The position numbers and the translations under genes were made by a program. From Paraburkholderia sediminicola (lineage in GTDB: Bacteria > Pseudomonadota > Gammaproteobacteria > Burkholderiales > Burkholderiaceae): 64,000 bases of DNA. The stretch is taken from positions 216,426 through 280,425 of the forward strand of contig NZ_CADIKC010000010.1 in assembly GCF_902859805.1 (NCBI RefSeq). Reading direction: 5' to 3'. How positions within the stretch are numbered: position 1 is the first letter of the stretch; each line of letters opens with the position of its first letter. The notes under the pieces are model-generated. The model worked only from the letters and a program-made list of their open reading frames with translations, was not told the origin of the DNA and ran no database searches. Shown here piece after piece: positions 48,701 to 59,600 of this stretch.

Positions 48701-51700
48701 ATTCGATCCTGTCACTGCAACTCGTGGCGCGCGCGAAAGACGCCGGCCTGACCCTGACCTCGCGGCAGGTCTTCGCCGCACCCGATGTGCGCAGTCTCGC
48801 GCAATTGGTGGCGAACGAAAACGCTGACATCACTCCGCACGACGATGCGCTCTTTAACGAACCGCGTGGCGGGTCAGTGCCATTGACGCCGATTCAGGCG
48901 TGGTTCTTCGAGCACTATCCGGATGCACCGGCGCGCTGGAACCAGGCGGCCATGCTGCAACTGTCCGAGCCGCTCGATACGGCGCGCCTCGAAGCTGCGC
49001 TGCATGCGCTTGTCGTTCGGCACGACGCGTTGCGACTGCGGTTCACACAGACACTTTCAGGCGAATGGCGGCAGCGCATCGAATCCACCGATGCATGGCG
49101 AGCGCGCAGCGTACGGCTGCTACTCGACAGCGGCGCGGACGACGCGTCGCAGACGATCGACCAGGTGCACGGCAGTCTTTCGCTGCAGGACGGTCCGCTG
49201 CTGCGAGCAGCATTGTTGCGCGGCGAGGGCCACGACCGTCTGCTGATCGCGATTCATCACCTCGCCGTCGATGCGGTCTCGTGGCACGTTCTGCTGCGCG
49301 ATCTTGAACAGCTCTATCGACACGGTGAGTCGCGTTCACGAGCGACATCGTTCGGCGCCTGGGCGTCGATGCAGACGCATGCCGCACAGCAACCAACGGC
49401 CGCTGCAGTTCTTGCAGACGAACTCGATGTCTGGCGTCGTCAGCTAGCGCAAGCAGCCAAATCGTCAGCACGTTTTGCCATCAAGTCCGCAGCCGTCGCG
49501 ACCATTGGAACAGACACGGTGCTCGCCGAACTGGACCATCGTCGTCAACGGATGGCGGCCACACGGATTGTCAGCCCGGCATGGCACGAGGCGCGCCGTC
49601 GCCCCGACGTGCTACTGGCCGCATTGGTCAACACGCTGTGCGAAAGCAACGACACGCACGGGCAGGCGCATTGCGAAGGGATCGTTGTCGAGATTGAAGG
49701 ACATGGCCGGCAGGTCGAATTGCCGGGTGCCGCATCGGTCGATCTGTCGACAACGGTCGGCTGGTTCACCAGCCGCTTCCCGCTCTGGATCGCGCGCGGC
49801 GCGCATGCCGCAGATATTGCGGCGGCGCTTGCCACCGTACCGGCGAACGGTGCGCGCTGGGGCATGCTCGAATACAGCGCCGACGCGACACTGCGCAACG
49901 GGGCGCGCGCGTTGCCGCGTGCCGAAGTGGTCTTCAACTATCTCGGCGACGTGTCGGCTGCCGGCATGGCATCGCAACGCCCGCTCTGGTCGGTCACGGC
50001 GGACCCGGTCGGCATGACGGGCCAGGCGCGCCGGCCGGACGCCGCAACGATTCGGTTGACGCTTGACGCGATGCTCGTCGATGGCGATCTGGTGTTCGAC
50101 TGGCACGCCGATCCGGCCTGTATCGATGCCGCCGAACTGGATACGTTGACGCAACGCTTTGCCACGTACCTGCAAGGCGGCGAGCGCGAGCATGGCGCGA
50201 ACGATGATGCATCGTCGGCCGCAGCGGCACTCGCGTTACGCAGCCCGCTGGCCGCATTAAACGCGGCACACATTGAAGCCTGCTTCAGCAATCCCGACGC
50301 GATAGAAAGCCTGCATCCGCTCTCGCCGATGCAGCGTGGCATGCTCTCCCATGCGCTGCACGCAGAGGCCGATCCGTACTATGTGCAGCACGTGTTCACA
50401 CTCGACGGGATCCGCGATCCCCAACTGTTTGAACAGGCATGGCAGAACGCCGTTGAACGGCATCCGATGCTGCGTACGGATTTTCACTGGGACGGTCTGC
50501 CTGTGCCCGTGCAGGCGGTGCGCAAGTCAGCCGCGCTCGCCATGGATCATCGCGACTGGCGCGGGCTGGATGGACAGACGCTGCGCGACACGCTCGTGGC
50601 GCAATGGCGTACTGAACACGCACAGGGATTCGATTTTGCGAAGGCCGCCGATCTGCGGATCGCGCTGATCCGCACCGATGCCGAGCGCTACCTGCTCGCA
50701 TGGCGCTTCCATCATATTCAGCTGGACGGCTGGAGTCTTGCCGCATTGTTCAACGAAGTCGCGGCGGATTACGCGCGACTCGCCGCACCGGACGATGCGA
50801 AACCCGCATTGACGCAGCAGCATGTGGCGGCGCCAGGATTCGGCCGTTACGCCGACTGGCTGGCGGAACGGTCGTTCGAGGTATCGGAGCAGTGGTGGCG
50901 CGATGCGTTGGCCGGCTTCGACGAGCGCACACCAGTACCTTACGCGAGGCGCGCGCAAGCGCAGGCTGAACGCACAAGCGAGACGTCGGACGCGGGCCGG
51001 AGTCGCTATGCCGAACAGCACGCCGACCTCGACGACGCGCTGACGCATGCGTTGCGCGATTGCACCTGTGCGCACGGCGTCACGCTGAATACGCTGATGC
51101 AGGGCGCGTGGGCATGGCTGCTGTCGCGTCACAGCGGCAAGCGCGACGTCGTCTTCGGCATGACGACGGCCGGACGCAGTGCGCCGCTCGACGGTATCGA
51201 ACAGTCGATCGGGTTGTTCATCAATACGGTGCCGCTGCGTGTCGAGCTTCGTCCAGAGAGTACGGTGGTCGATTGGCTGCGTGCGCTGCAGCGTCACAGC
51301 GGCAGCGTGCGCGAGCACGAACTGCTGCCGCTCGATGCGATCCAGGCCGTGAGCGAAGCCGGCGCCGAGCAGGCGCTGTTCGATACGGTCGTGGTGTTCG
51401 AAAACTACCCGATCGATCCGCGGATGACGCAGTACCCGCACGGCTTGCGCGGAGCGGCACATCTCGAGTTGCCGCTCGCGCAGAATGCGCAGGGTGCGGA
51501 GACGTTCGGCCGCAATCATTTTGCGTTGAGCCTTGTCGTGTCGCCGGGCCCGCAGCCGCGAGTGGTGCTGGCCTACGACCGTCACGTGATCGGTGACGAT
51601 TCGGTCTTCGCGCTGTCGCAGCAGTTCCAGTCCGCGCTCGCGCAACTGGCCGGTTCGCCCGCGACTCGACTCGGCGCGCTCGGCTGGCATGAACAGACAG

Positions 51701-53637
51701 ATACATCGACGTTAGCGGCGGCGCTTTCCGTGCCTTCTGTGCCCGGGCCTACGCTGCTGCAAACTGTCGCCGCGCGTGCGTCGGACGATCGGACGCGCGA
51801 GGCGGACGCATTGGTGTTCAACGGCGAACGTATCAGTTGGTCGTCGTTGTGGGCGTGGTCCGGGCAGATCGCACGACGGCTCGCAGCCGCACAGGCCGTG
51901 CCGGACGCACAGGCATCGGCTCCACGCCCGCGCGATATCGCGGAGCCTCACATCGCAATCCTGCTGCCGCGCGGGCCCGCGCTCGTGGCCGGCATTCTCG
52001 CGGCATGGCGTCTCGGCGCCGCGTATGTGCCGCTGGATCCGGGCCACCCCGCGCAGCGTCTTGCCTGGCAGATCGAGGATTGCGGTGCGTCGCTTTGCGT
52101 GTGCGACGAACGTCCATCGTGGATGCCGGCACACGTCGAGACCGTGCGGCCGTCGCGTTATTTCGCGGATGGCGCTGGCTTCGCCGATCGGGTCGAACCC
52201 GGCCGTGCAGTTCATCCCGCCCAGACAGCGTATGTGATCTACACGTCCGGTTCGACGGGACGGCCGAAGGGCGTCGCGATCAGCCACGGCGCGTTGCTCA
52301 ATTACACGCGCTCGCTGGTGGCGCGTGTGCCCGCCGCCGTCAGAAGCGCGGCGTACGTCTCGACGCCGGCGGCAGATCTCGGGCACACGGTGCTGTTCGG
52401 CGCGCTCTGGGCAGGCTGGACGCTTCATCCGCTCGACGAAGACTGTGCCTTCGATCCGGACCGGTTCGCCGCCTACATCGGCCAGTATGAAATCGATCTG
52501 CTGAAGATCGTGCCGAGTCATCTCGCGTCGCTGCTGCAGGCGCAACATCCAGCACGCGTGTTGCCGCGGCAGTGTTTGATCGTCGGTGGCGAAGCGACAC
52601 CGGTTTCGCTGGCCAGTCGCATTCAGGAATTGGCGCCGCGCTGCCTGCTGCTGAATCACTACGGACCGAGCGAGACGACTGTCGGCGCCATTACGGGTGT
52701 CGCGTCCAACGAGGCGCGAGCCGCTTCGCTGACGCTCGATGAACCGATCGACGCAATGCGTCTCGTCATCGTCGATCACGACGGCCACGCGGTAGCGCAT
52801 GGCGTGGCGGGCGAGCTATGCATCGGCGGAGCGGGGCTGGCGCGCGGCTATCTGAATCAGCCCGGCCGCACGGCCGAGCGATTCGTGCCGGACCCGATGG
52901 CGGCGGGCGAGCGTGTGTACCGCACCGGCGACCGGGCGCGCCGTCTGGCGTCGGGGCGCATCGAATGGCTGGGACGTATCGACGATCAGGTGAAGATCCG
53001 CGGCTTTCGCATCGAACCCGGCGAAATCGCGGCGGTTCTGCGCGGCTTGCCCGGCGTGCGCGATGCGGCGGTGCTGGCGGGCAACGAAGACAGCGCCGGA
53101 GACAGCGCTGGAGAAAGCGCGCGTATCCGTCTGACCGGCTACGTATGCGGCGATGCGCTGGATGGTGCAACGTTGCGGCAGGCCCTTGCGACCTTGCTGC
53201 CCGATGCGCTCGTGCCCGCGCGCATCGTCACGCTTGCGCAATTGCCGCTGACGAAGAACGGCAAGCTGGACCGCGCCGCGCTCGAAGCGCTGGCGGACGA
53301 AGCGCCGCAGCAGCGAAGCATCGAAGCGCCGTCGAATGCCGTCGAAGAGCAGTTGCTGGCGATCTGGCATGACGTGCTGGAGCGCGGCGACATTGGTGTG
53401 CTCGACAACTTCTTCGAAACCGGCGGTGATTCGATCCTGAGCCTGAAGCTGATCGCGAAAGCGCGCCGCGCGGGCCTGTCGCTCTCGCCGAAGCTCGTCC
53501 TGACCCATCCGACGGTGCGCGCGCTGGCCTCGCAACTGGCAGGCGCAAGCGCTTCGCCTGAGCGCCAGGGCGCGGCGGCAACGAGCGGTGCGGTCGGCAA
53601 ACAAACCTTGAAGTCGTGGTTGGAAGAACTCGAATGA
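42784..53637 (+). CDS. nonribosomal peptide synthetase 1 (YqcI/YcgG-FAAL-ACP-C-A-T-E-C-A-T)
   Basis: 3617 residues. Residues ~18-265 are a YqcI/YcgG-family domain (YPCFFGTMAERRGEMFYAFV, CPSFHTRHSRNLGPGMVLLF), the family of the arginine N-hydroxylase DcsA. Then a fatty acyl-AMP ligase (~290-860; YTSGSTAAPKGVMVSH, SWLPLYHDMGLIGG) and an ACP (Ser911) load the acyl starter. C1 (~970-1400) has HHIIADAHS at 1100. A1 (~1417-1930) has pocket residues D-A-E-D-I-V-T-V-V, suggesting a polar or basic substrate. T1 is Ser1974. An epimerase follows (~2030-2470; HHLAVDAVSW at 2158, EGHGR, FNYLGD). C2 (~2508-2953, HHIQLDGWS) is DCL-like. A2 (~2990-3503) reads D-L-T-K-I-G-H-V-G, the aspartate code. T2 is Ser3550. 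The stop overlaps the NRPS-2 start (ATGA). Confidence 0.9.
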   Translation: MQADKSVAGDNTERGIDAGFVAGDWTSRVIEGRKTGASVTLPAWLDASYETMRTQVMDTGYPCFFGTMAERRGEMFYAFVNGKDISDLPATMQTFAELASRPEYRKNNIAVFFEPDAEPLSHDAYHALFWNALQTLHNVDPDPNADAQPEPSHEDWEFSFAGVEMFVVCACPSFHTRHSRNLGPGMVLLFQPRSVFVDTITNKVIGREARNQVRKRLETWDDVSAHPDLGFYGDPGNLEWKQYFLTDENTPAGDRCPFLKRSRRVLADGADTSAPIAAAVSAPAEAAQDLVSMMLRHVATQPDRIAVRFLLDGERDEQVLTYGQLHRRALACAERLSRDAQRGDRAILLLPTGLDYVAGFLGCLYAGVIAVPAYPPESSNPQHLHRVRAMFDDCEPRVILTDRAHEALLSNLVDSADSPLATRCTTLLVDTVQQGATGGFAVQPPAADDLAFLQYTSGSTAAPKGVMVSHGNVSANEIAIREAMAFSADDIMVSWLPLYHDMGLIGGLLAPLFVGFPVVLMSPAHFLERPARWLQAVSHYRATVSGGPNFAYQLCAERVRADQLSGVDLSSWRVAFCGAEPIRAATLDGFAHIGAEAKLAATALYPCYGLAEATLLVSGVDAGQGYALFDAERSALAAGHAARAHASDAASLAGATRLVEGGRVQARHAVRIVDPQTGVNLESGRIGEIWFGGPSVAQGYWNNPQASAETFVRDANGERWLRTGDLGFMSGERLYVNGRVKDLIIVRGQNLYPQDIEATLAARVAALRPGRIAAFAVAQGKDGEGIGIAAEISRVTARNLDEAALFAQIEAVIVDAHREPVAAIAILKPGTLPRTSSGKLRRSACAQGWREQTLDLFARYSRDETGALVRGGVRREAGTPTEAALLSIWQTVFDDAGLSCDVDFFALGGQSITATALVARIRVAFKRDVPLDFVFTQRSIASQAAWLDQSSHEVTSGERVSPVGIAAAVDASALSAGQRALWYLWREAPNSSAYNVSGAFQIDGALDVARLSDAVSALVKRHPQLTMRVRPDGANPRAAFDAHAAQLEIVNTDARNDTNDTNDRIQTLIDAPFDLERGPLFRAHLVRGVEGSHALVLSLHHIIADAHSCAVIMRDLMRLYTSDDDLESPTATYADYCAQQNAFAASDAERQQLDFWREALGDASPAARLPADRSQHALPRGGHAKGGRLRVDLPAQLAVALRELANDEGTTLFTVLLSAFAVAIERYSNQSDIRIGVPVSNRRELAFENVVGYFVNTTVVRAQVERARPFASLVDAVQDSLLTARRHADVPFPRVSDALRERGPLFEIMFNLEEAVLQDAVAPAGLALSDLDLRARDVPFELSLDVTAARDGVSLSFSYLARRFDAATIDAFARRYVGLLEQIAANPAMAIAQWQVDGAAASLDDQCERATAFLPLTTRIERQVRETPYATALRCDGESVSYAQLAVRAGQLAGALRTAGAHADESVAILLGRTPALVAAMLGTMQSGACYVPLDAAYPAERIAHMLDDARVRIVITDQAHARRHAAALAGRTLILVSDAATASALDVDANASARVHPDQLAYVVFTSGSTGRPKGVAISHRALASHIDDFIAMHEVGRDDVVLQFSTLSFDASIEQLWPALAVGAAVAMRGDASWDPEMLEAYLRDECVTLADLPTSYWREWTASLVGRTHVDGLALLRTITVGGEAVSADLLGRWQSGPLGHVRFVNTYGPTETTVVALAHATTASDTESGVVPVGRALTHRKAVLLDRHGEAVPVGGVGELCIGGPTLARGYIGRPGISAAVFVPDRSGVPGARLYRTGDLCRQRADGSFDFLGRVDQQLKIRGVRVEPGEIEAALRESPGIADAWVVAHRPAGDFDSDSEAEVGPQLVAYVVTAHAAPFDAAALRRVLAEMLPAVMIPSVFIPLDALPLTANGKLDRRALPKPPEAVPADALMAGGMSPREAQLLTLYREVLHRPDCALDDDFFALGGDSILSLQLVARAKDAGLTLTSRQVFAAPDVRSLAQLVANENADITPHDDALFNEPRGGSVPLTPIQAWFFEHYPDAPARWNQAAMLQLSEPLDTARLEAALHALVVRHDALRLRFTQTLSGEWRQRIESTDAWRARSVRLLLDSGADDASQTIDQVHGSLSLQDGPLLRAALLRGEGHDRLLIAIHHLAVDAVSWHVLLRDLEQLYRHGESRSRATSFGAWASMQTHAAQQPTAAAVLADELDVWRRQLAQAAKSSARFAIKSAAVATIGTDTVLAELDHRRQRMAATRIVSPAWHEARRRPDVLLAALVNTLCESNDTHGQAHCEGIVVEIEGHGRQVELPGAASVDLSTTVGWFTSRFPLWIARGAHAADIAAALATVPANGARWGMLEYSADATLRNGARALPRAEVVFNYLGDVSAAGMASQRPLWSVTADPVGMTGQARRPDAATIRLTLDAMLVDGDLVFDWHADPACIDAAELDTLTQRFATYLQGGEREHGANDDASSAAAALALRSPLAALNAAHIEACFSNPDAIESLHPLSPMQRGMLSHALHAEADPYYVQHVFTLDGIRDPQLFEQAWQNAVERHPMLRTDFHWDGLPVPVQAVRKSAALAMDHRDWRGLDGQTLRDTLVAQWRTEHAQGFDFAKAADLRIALIRTDAERYLLAWRFHHIQLDGWSLAALFNEVAADYARLAAPDDAKPALTQQHVAAPGFGRYADWLAERSFEVSEQWWRDALAGFDERTPVPYARRAQAQAERTSETSDAGRSRYAEQHADLDDALTHALRDCTCAHGVTLNTLMQGAWAWLLSRHSGKRDVVFGMTTAGRSAPLDGIEQSIGLFINTVPLRVELRPESTVVDWLRALQRHSGSVREHELLPLDAIQAVSEAGAEQALFDTVVVFENYPIDPRMTQYPHGLRGAAHLELPLAQNAQGAETFGRNHFALSLVVSPGPQPRVVLAYDRHVIGDDSVFALSQQFQSALAQLAGSPATRLGALGWHEQTDTSTLAAALSVPSVPGPTLLQTVAARASDDRTREADALVFNGERISWSSLWAWSGQIARRLAAAQAVPDAQASAPRPRDIAEPHIAILLPRGPALVAGILAAWRLGAAYVPLDPGHPAQRLAWQIEDCGASLCVCDERPSWMPAHVETVRPSRYFADGAGFADRVEPGRAVHPAQTAYVIYTSGSTGRPKGVAISHGALLNYTRSLVARVPAAVRSAAYVSTPAADLGHTVLFGALWAGWTLHPLDEDCAFDPDRFAAYIGQYEIDLLKIVPSHLASLLQAQHPARVLPRQCLIVGGEATPVSLASRIQELAPRCLLLNHYGPSETTVGAITGVASNEARAASLTLDEPIDAMRLVIVDHDGHAVAHGVAGELCIGGAGLARGYLNQPGRTAERFVPDPMAAGERVYRTGDRARRLASGRIEWLGRIDDQVKIRGFRIEPGEIAAVLRGLPGVRDAAVLAGNEDSAGDSAGESARIRLTGYVCGDALDGATLRQALATLLPDALVPARIVTLAQLPLTKNGKLDRAALEALADEAPQQRSIEAPSNAVEEQLLAIWHDVLERGDIGVLDNFFETGGDSILSLKLIAKARRAGLSLSPKLVLTHPTVRALASQLAGASASPERQGAAATSGAVGKQTLKSWLEELE

Positions 53638-56600
53638 ATGCGTTGATCAAGTCTTTGGCAGTGGATGAAACGGTGTCTCCCGGCTCGGCAACTGCAGCAG
53701 CTTCAACTGCTACTGCTCCCGCATATGATGCCGGTGAGCTTCTCGACATCTCGCGCCGTTATGCGAGCTTGCCGCCCGAGCGCCGCCGTGCATTTCGCGA
53801 GCGCCTGCGAGCGCATGGTTTCGACGTCGCGCAGTTGCCGGTGGTGGCATTGCCGGATCAGGACGATGCGTCAGCCGACGCGCCGCTTTCACCGGCGCAG
53901 GAGCGTTTGTGGTTTCTGTGGCGGTTGAATCCGGCAAGCGCGGCGTACAACATGTCGGGCGTGCTGCGCCTGAAAGGCGCGGTCGATGTGCCGGCATTGC
54001 GCGCCACGTTTGCCGCGCTGGTGACGCGTCACGCATCGTTGCGCACGCGTTTCGTGGAGGTCGATGGCGAGCCGCGTCAACGTGTGAGCAACGAGCCCGC
54101 ATTCGGTTGGGCGGAGCAGCGCCTTGCGGGTCAGAGCGACTCATCCATCCAGATTGTGCTGGACCAGCTTGCATGGCGGCCCTTCGATCTCGAACACGGA
54201 CCGTTGCTGCGTGTCGATCTGGTGCGAACGGAAAGCGACGAGCAGCGCCTTCTGATTTCAATGCATCACATCGTGTCCGATGGCTGGTCGATTGGTGTGC
54301 TGTTTGCTGAGTTCCTGTCGCTGTACGAAGCCGCGGTGACGTCGGATGATCGCGAGCCGCATACGCTCGAAGCGCGTGCGCAACTGGAGCCGTTGCGCAT
54401 CCAGTATGCCGACTACGCGCGCTGGCAACGCGAATGGTTCGACGATGAGGCGCTGGCTGAGCAGCTCGACTACTGGCGCACGCAGCTCGCGCCTGTCGAC
54501 GTGGAAGCGCTTGCGTTACCGTTCGACCGCAGCCGCACCGGCGCGCGCGACACGGCGGCCGGCACGCGTGCCGGTACGGTGTCGGCCTGCGTGCCGGCAG
54601 CGACGGCGAATGCGCTGAAACATTTCGCGGGCACGCGCAGCACCACGCTATTCGCCGCGTTACTGGCTGCCTTCGACGTGCTGCTGCATCGCTACACCGG
54701 CTCGCGCGATGTGCGCGTGGGTGTGCCGGTGGCGGGCCGGCACGGCGCTGACACAACCGGCCTGATCGGTTTCTTCGTCAACACGATTGTGATGCGCACT
54801 TCGCTGCGAGCGAGCGATACCTATGCCGGCTTGCTCGACCAGGTGTCGGCACGCCTCGCCGAAGGGCAGTGCAATCAGGACCTGCCGTTCGCCAGACTGG
54901 TCGAGGCGTTGCAGCCGATGCGGGAACCCGGCCGTACGCCGCTTTTCGACGTGATGTTCAACCTGCGGCAACATCCGTCGCATCGTGCATCGCTGCCTGG
55001 ACTCGATGTCGAAAGTGTGGCGCTCAATGTGGATGCCGCGCAGTTCGATTTGAGCCTGAATGCGGCGGAAAGCGAGCGCGGTATCGATCTGTCGTTCGAT
55101 TTTGCGAGCGATGTGTTCGATGCGTCGACGGTGGAGCGTCTGCTTGCACACTATGTGTCGATACTCGATGAGGCGGCGCGGGCGCCGGATACGCGTGTTG
55201 GTGCGTTTGCGCTGGGCGATGGCGTGGCGTTGCCTGATGAGACTGCACGGTACATTGCGGTACCGTTCGAACCTGTGACGGTATCGATCGAAGCGCAGGC
55301 ACGCATGCGTCCCGATGCGATCGCCGTGTGCTGCGATGGTGAATCGCTCACCTACGCACAACTCGACGCCTGGTCGAACCGCATCGCGCATCGGCTGGTT
55401 GCACTCGGCGTGCAGCGCGACGAGCGCGTTGGTGTGAGCCTCGAGCGTTCGTGCGCGCTGGTGGCCGCACTGCTCGGTGTGCTGAAGGCCGGCGGCGCCT
55501 ACGTGCCACTCGATCCTTCCTATCCGGCAGGACGTCTGTCGGCCATGATCGCCGATGCGGGCGTACAGCGTGTCGTGCTGCAGGAACTCGATCCGGTGTT
55601 CGACGGCTGTGAACGGGTGCAGGTCGATGGCGTGGGCAACGAGCCATCGGATGCGTGCAATGTCGCCATCGACGCACAGCAGCTCGCCTACGTGATCTTC
55701 ACCTCCGGTTCAACGGGCCGTCCGAAGGGCGTCGGCATCACGCATGCGAACATGTCGCGCCTGCTGTCGGCGACACGCGCGCAGTTCGCCTTCGATGAGC
55801 ACGACGTGTGGACGCTATTCCATTCGTACGCGTTCGACTTCTCGGTGTGGGAGCTGTTCGGCGCACTGGTACACGGTGCACGGCTCGTGGTCGTGCCGTA
55901 CTGGAGTGCGCGTGATACACGTGCCTTTCATGCGCTGCTGCGCGAAGAACGGGTGACGGTGCTGAACCAGACACCGTCCGCGTTCGTGCCGCTGATGCAG
56001 CACGATCTGGAATGCCGTCGCGCGGGCGACGCGTCGCTCGACGCACTGCGTGTGGTGGTGTTTGGCGGCGAGAAGCTCGAACCGTCGCTGCTGGGCGCAT
56101 GGATCGACGCGTGCGGCGCGCAGGCGCCGGCGATGGTGAACATGTACGGCATCACGGAAACGACGGTGCACGTGACGTACCGTCGGCTGCAAAGACAGGA
56201 GATGGGAGCGGGTGCACGCAGCGTGATCGGCGAGGCGCTTGCCGATCTGCAGCTGCACGTGCTGGACGACGACATGAACCCGGTGCCGCGCGGAGCGGTG
56301 GGCGAACTGTACGTGGGCGGTGCGGGTCTCGCGCGTGGCTATCTGGGGCGACCGGGGCTGAGTGCTGAGCGGTTTGTGCCGGACCAGTGGGGAGCGGACG
56401 GCGCGCGACTGTACCGTTCAGGCGATGTGGCGCGGCGTGAAGCCGATGGCGGGATCGTCTATATCGGCCGTAACGATGCGCAGGTGAAGATCCGCGGTTT
56501 CCGGATCGAACTCGGAGAAATCGAGGCGGTGCTGGCGGTGCTGCCGATGGTGCGTGAGGCACGGGTGCTGGCGCATGAAGGGCGGCGGCTCGTCGCCTAT

Positions 56601-59600
56601 GTGGTGCCGCAAGGGAAGACTGCGTGCGATGCCGCGCAACTGGAACAGGCGCTTGCGCAGGCGCTGCCGTCGCATATGGTGCCGGGTGCGTATGTGCTGC
56701 TCGACGCCTTGCCGCTGACACACAACGGCAAGCTCGACCGTGCCGCGCTGCCGGCACCGGATGCAACCACGGTCGACGAACACGTGGAACCGACCACGCC
56801 AACCGAGGCGTTACTCGCGCAGATCTGGCGTGACGTGCTGGGCGTCGAACGTGTTGGTGCGCATGATGATTTCTTCAGGCTCGGCGGACATTCGCTGCTC
56901 GCTGTGCGCGTGTTGTCGCGCGTGCGTCGGGAGGTGGGCCGCGACGTGCCGCTGCAGGCCGTCTTCGATCATCCCGAGTTGCAACGCTTTGCTCGCTATC
57001 TCGACGAACTGGCCGAACTGACGCACGCCGATGAGTCGTCTGCCGCGACGCAGGACGTGTCGATTCCTCGTGTCACGAAACCCGGCGAGCCTGTACCGCT
57101 GTCGCATGCGCAGGAGCGTCTGTGGGTGCTGTGGCGGCTCGAACCTGACAGCGCCGCCTACAACGTGGCCGGCGCGCTGCGTCTGGAAGGCGAACTGTCC
57201 TTGCCCGCATTGCGCAGCGCGCTCGACGCATTGGCTGAACGCCACGACGCATTGCGTTTGCATTTCACGGAGGCGGGTGGCCTCGTGCGTCAGCAGATTG
57301 CCGATGCGGCTGTCGGGCATCAGTTCGAGTGGCGCGAATACGATTTGCAGGACCGCTCGAGCGAACTCGATAGCCAGCTTCGCGCCTTCGCGCAGGAGTC
57401 TTTCGATCTGTTGGGCGGCCCGTCGTCACGCTTCGGCTTGTTCACGCTCGATGCAACGACTCATGTGCTGGCACTGTCGATGCATCACATCATCGCCGAC
57501 GGCTGGTCGATCCGGGTGTTGATCGAAGATTTCAGCGCACTCTATGCGGCAGCGCTGGATGCATCGGAGGCCACGGCGTTGCCTTCGCTGCCGATCCAGT
57601 ACACCGATTTCGCTGCCTGGCAGCGTCGGCGTATTGACGAAACCGCGCTGGACGCGCAACTCGATTTCTGGCGCACGACGCTGGGTACCTCACATCCGGT
57701 GCTGGAGTTGCCGGTCGATCGCGAACGGCGTCACGCACGTTCTGGTGCCGGGGGCCGTGTGTCGCACACCGTGCCGCGTGGTGTCGCGCAACGTCTGCGT
57801 GACGGTCATGCCGCTTATGGCGGCCAGGGCGTGACGCTCTTCATGGCCTTGCTCGCTGCCTTCGACGTGCTGCTGTATCGCTACACCGGCGCGCCGGACA
57901 TTCGTGTCGGCATTCCGGCTGCGGGACGTGAGCAGATCGAGACGGAAGGCGTTGTCGGATTCTTCGTCAACACGCTGGTGATCCGCAGCGATCTGCGCGC
58001 GCGCGAGACTTTTGTTCAGCTCGCGGAGCAGGTACGGGATCGGGTGCTGGCCGCGCACGCGCATCAGGACGTGCCGTTCGGCCGCATCGTCGATGCATTG
58101 CAGCCGGAGCGTAATCTGCTGCAAACGCCGCTGTTTCAGGTGATGTTCGATCTGCGTGTCGACGACGGTATCGACGCGCTGCGGCTGCCGGGTCTATCGG
58201 CGACGCGCATCGACGCCGGCACGGGCAGCACGCAATACGATCTGATGCTGCACGCGGAGGAACGCGACGGCGCACTCGATCTGTCGTTCAGCTTCGCGAG
58301 CGATGTGTTTGATGAATCGACGGTGGAGCGTCTGCTTGCGCACTATGTGTCGATACTCGATGAGGCGGCGCGGGCGCCGGATACGCGTGTTGGTGCGTTT
58401 GCGCTGGGCGATGGCGTGGCGTTGCCTGATGAGACTGCACGGTACATTGCGGTACCGTTCGAACCTGTGACGGTATCGATCGAAGCGCAGGCACGCATGC
58501 GTCCCGATGCGATCGCCGTGTGCTGCGATGGTGAATCGCTCACCTACGCACAACTCGACGCCTGGTCGAACCGCATCGCGCATCGGCTGGTTGCACTCGG
58601 CGTGCAGCGCGACGAGCGCGTTGGTGTGAGCCTCGAGCGTTCGTGCGCGCTGGTGGCCGCACTGCTCGGTGTGCTGAAGGCCGGCGGCGCCTACGTGCCA
58701 CTCGATCCTTCCTATCCGGCAGGACGTCTGTCGGCCATGATCGCCGATGCGGGCGTACAGCGTGTCGTGCTGCAGGAACTCGATCCGGTGTTCGACGGCT
58801 GTGAACGGGTGCAGGTCGATGGCGTGGGCAACGAGCCATCGGATGCGTGCAATGTCGCCATCGACGCACAGCAGCTCGCCTACGTGATCTTCACCTCCGG
58901 TTCAACGGGCCGTCCGAAGGGCGTCGGCATCACGCATGCGAACATGTCGCGCCTGCTGTCGGCGACACGCGCGCAGTTCGCCTTCGATGAGCACGACGTG
59001 TGGACGCTATTCCATTCGTACGCGTTCGACTTCTCGGTGTGGGAGCTGTTCGGCGCACTGGTACACGGTGCACGGCTCGTGGTCGTGCCGTACTGGAGTG
59101 CGCGTGATACACGTGCCTTTCATGCGCTGCTGCGCGAAGAACGGGTGACGGTGCTGAACCAGACACCGTCCGCGTTCGTGCCGCTGATGCAGCACGATCT
59201 GGAATGCCGTCGCGCGGGCGACGCGTCGCTCGACGCACTGCGTGTGGTGGTGTTTGGCGGCGAGAAGCTCGAACCGTCGCTGCTGGGCGCATGGATCGAC
59301 GCGTGCGGCGCGCAGGCGCCGGCGATGGTGAACATGTACGGCATCACGGAAACGACGGTGCACGTGACGTACCGTCGGCTGCAAAGACAGGAGATGGGAG
59401 CGGGTGCACGCAGCGTGATCGGCGAGGCGCTTGCCGATCTGCAGCTGCACGTGCTGGACGACGACATGAACCCGGTGCCGCGCGGAGCGGTGGGCGAACT
59501 GTACGTGGGCGGTGCGGGTCTCGCGCGTGGCTATCTGGGGCGACCGGGGCTGAGTGCTGAGCGGTTTGTGCCGGACCAGTGGGGAGCGGACGGCGCGCGA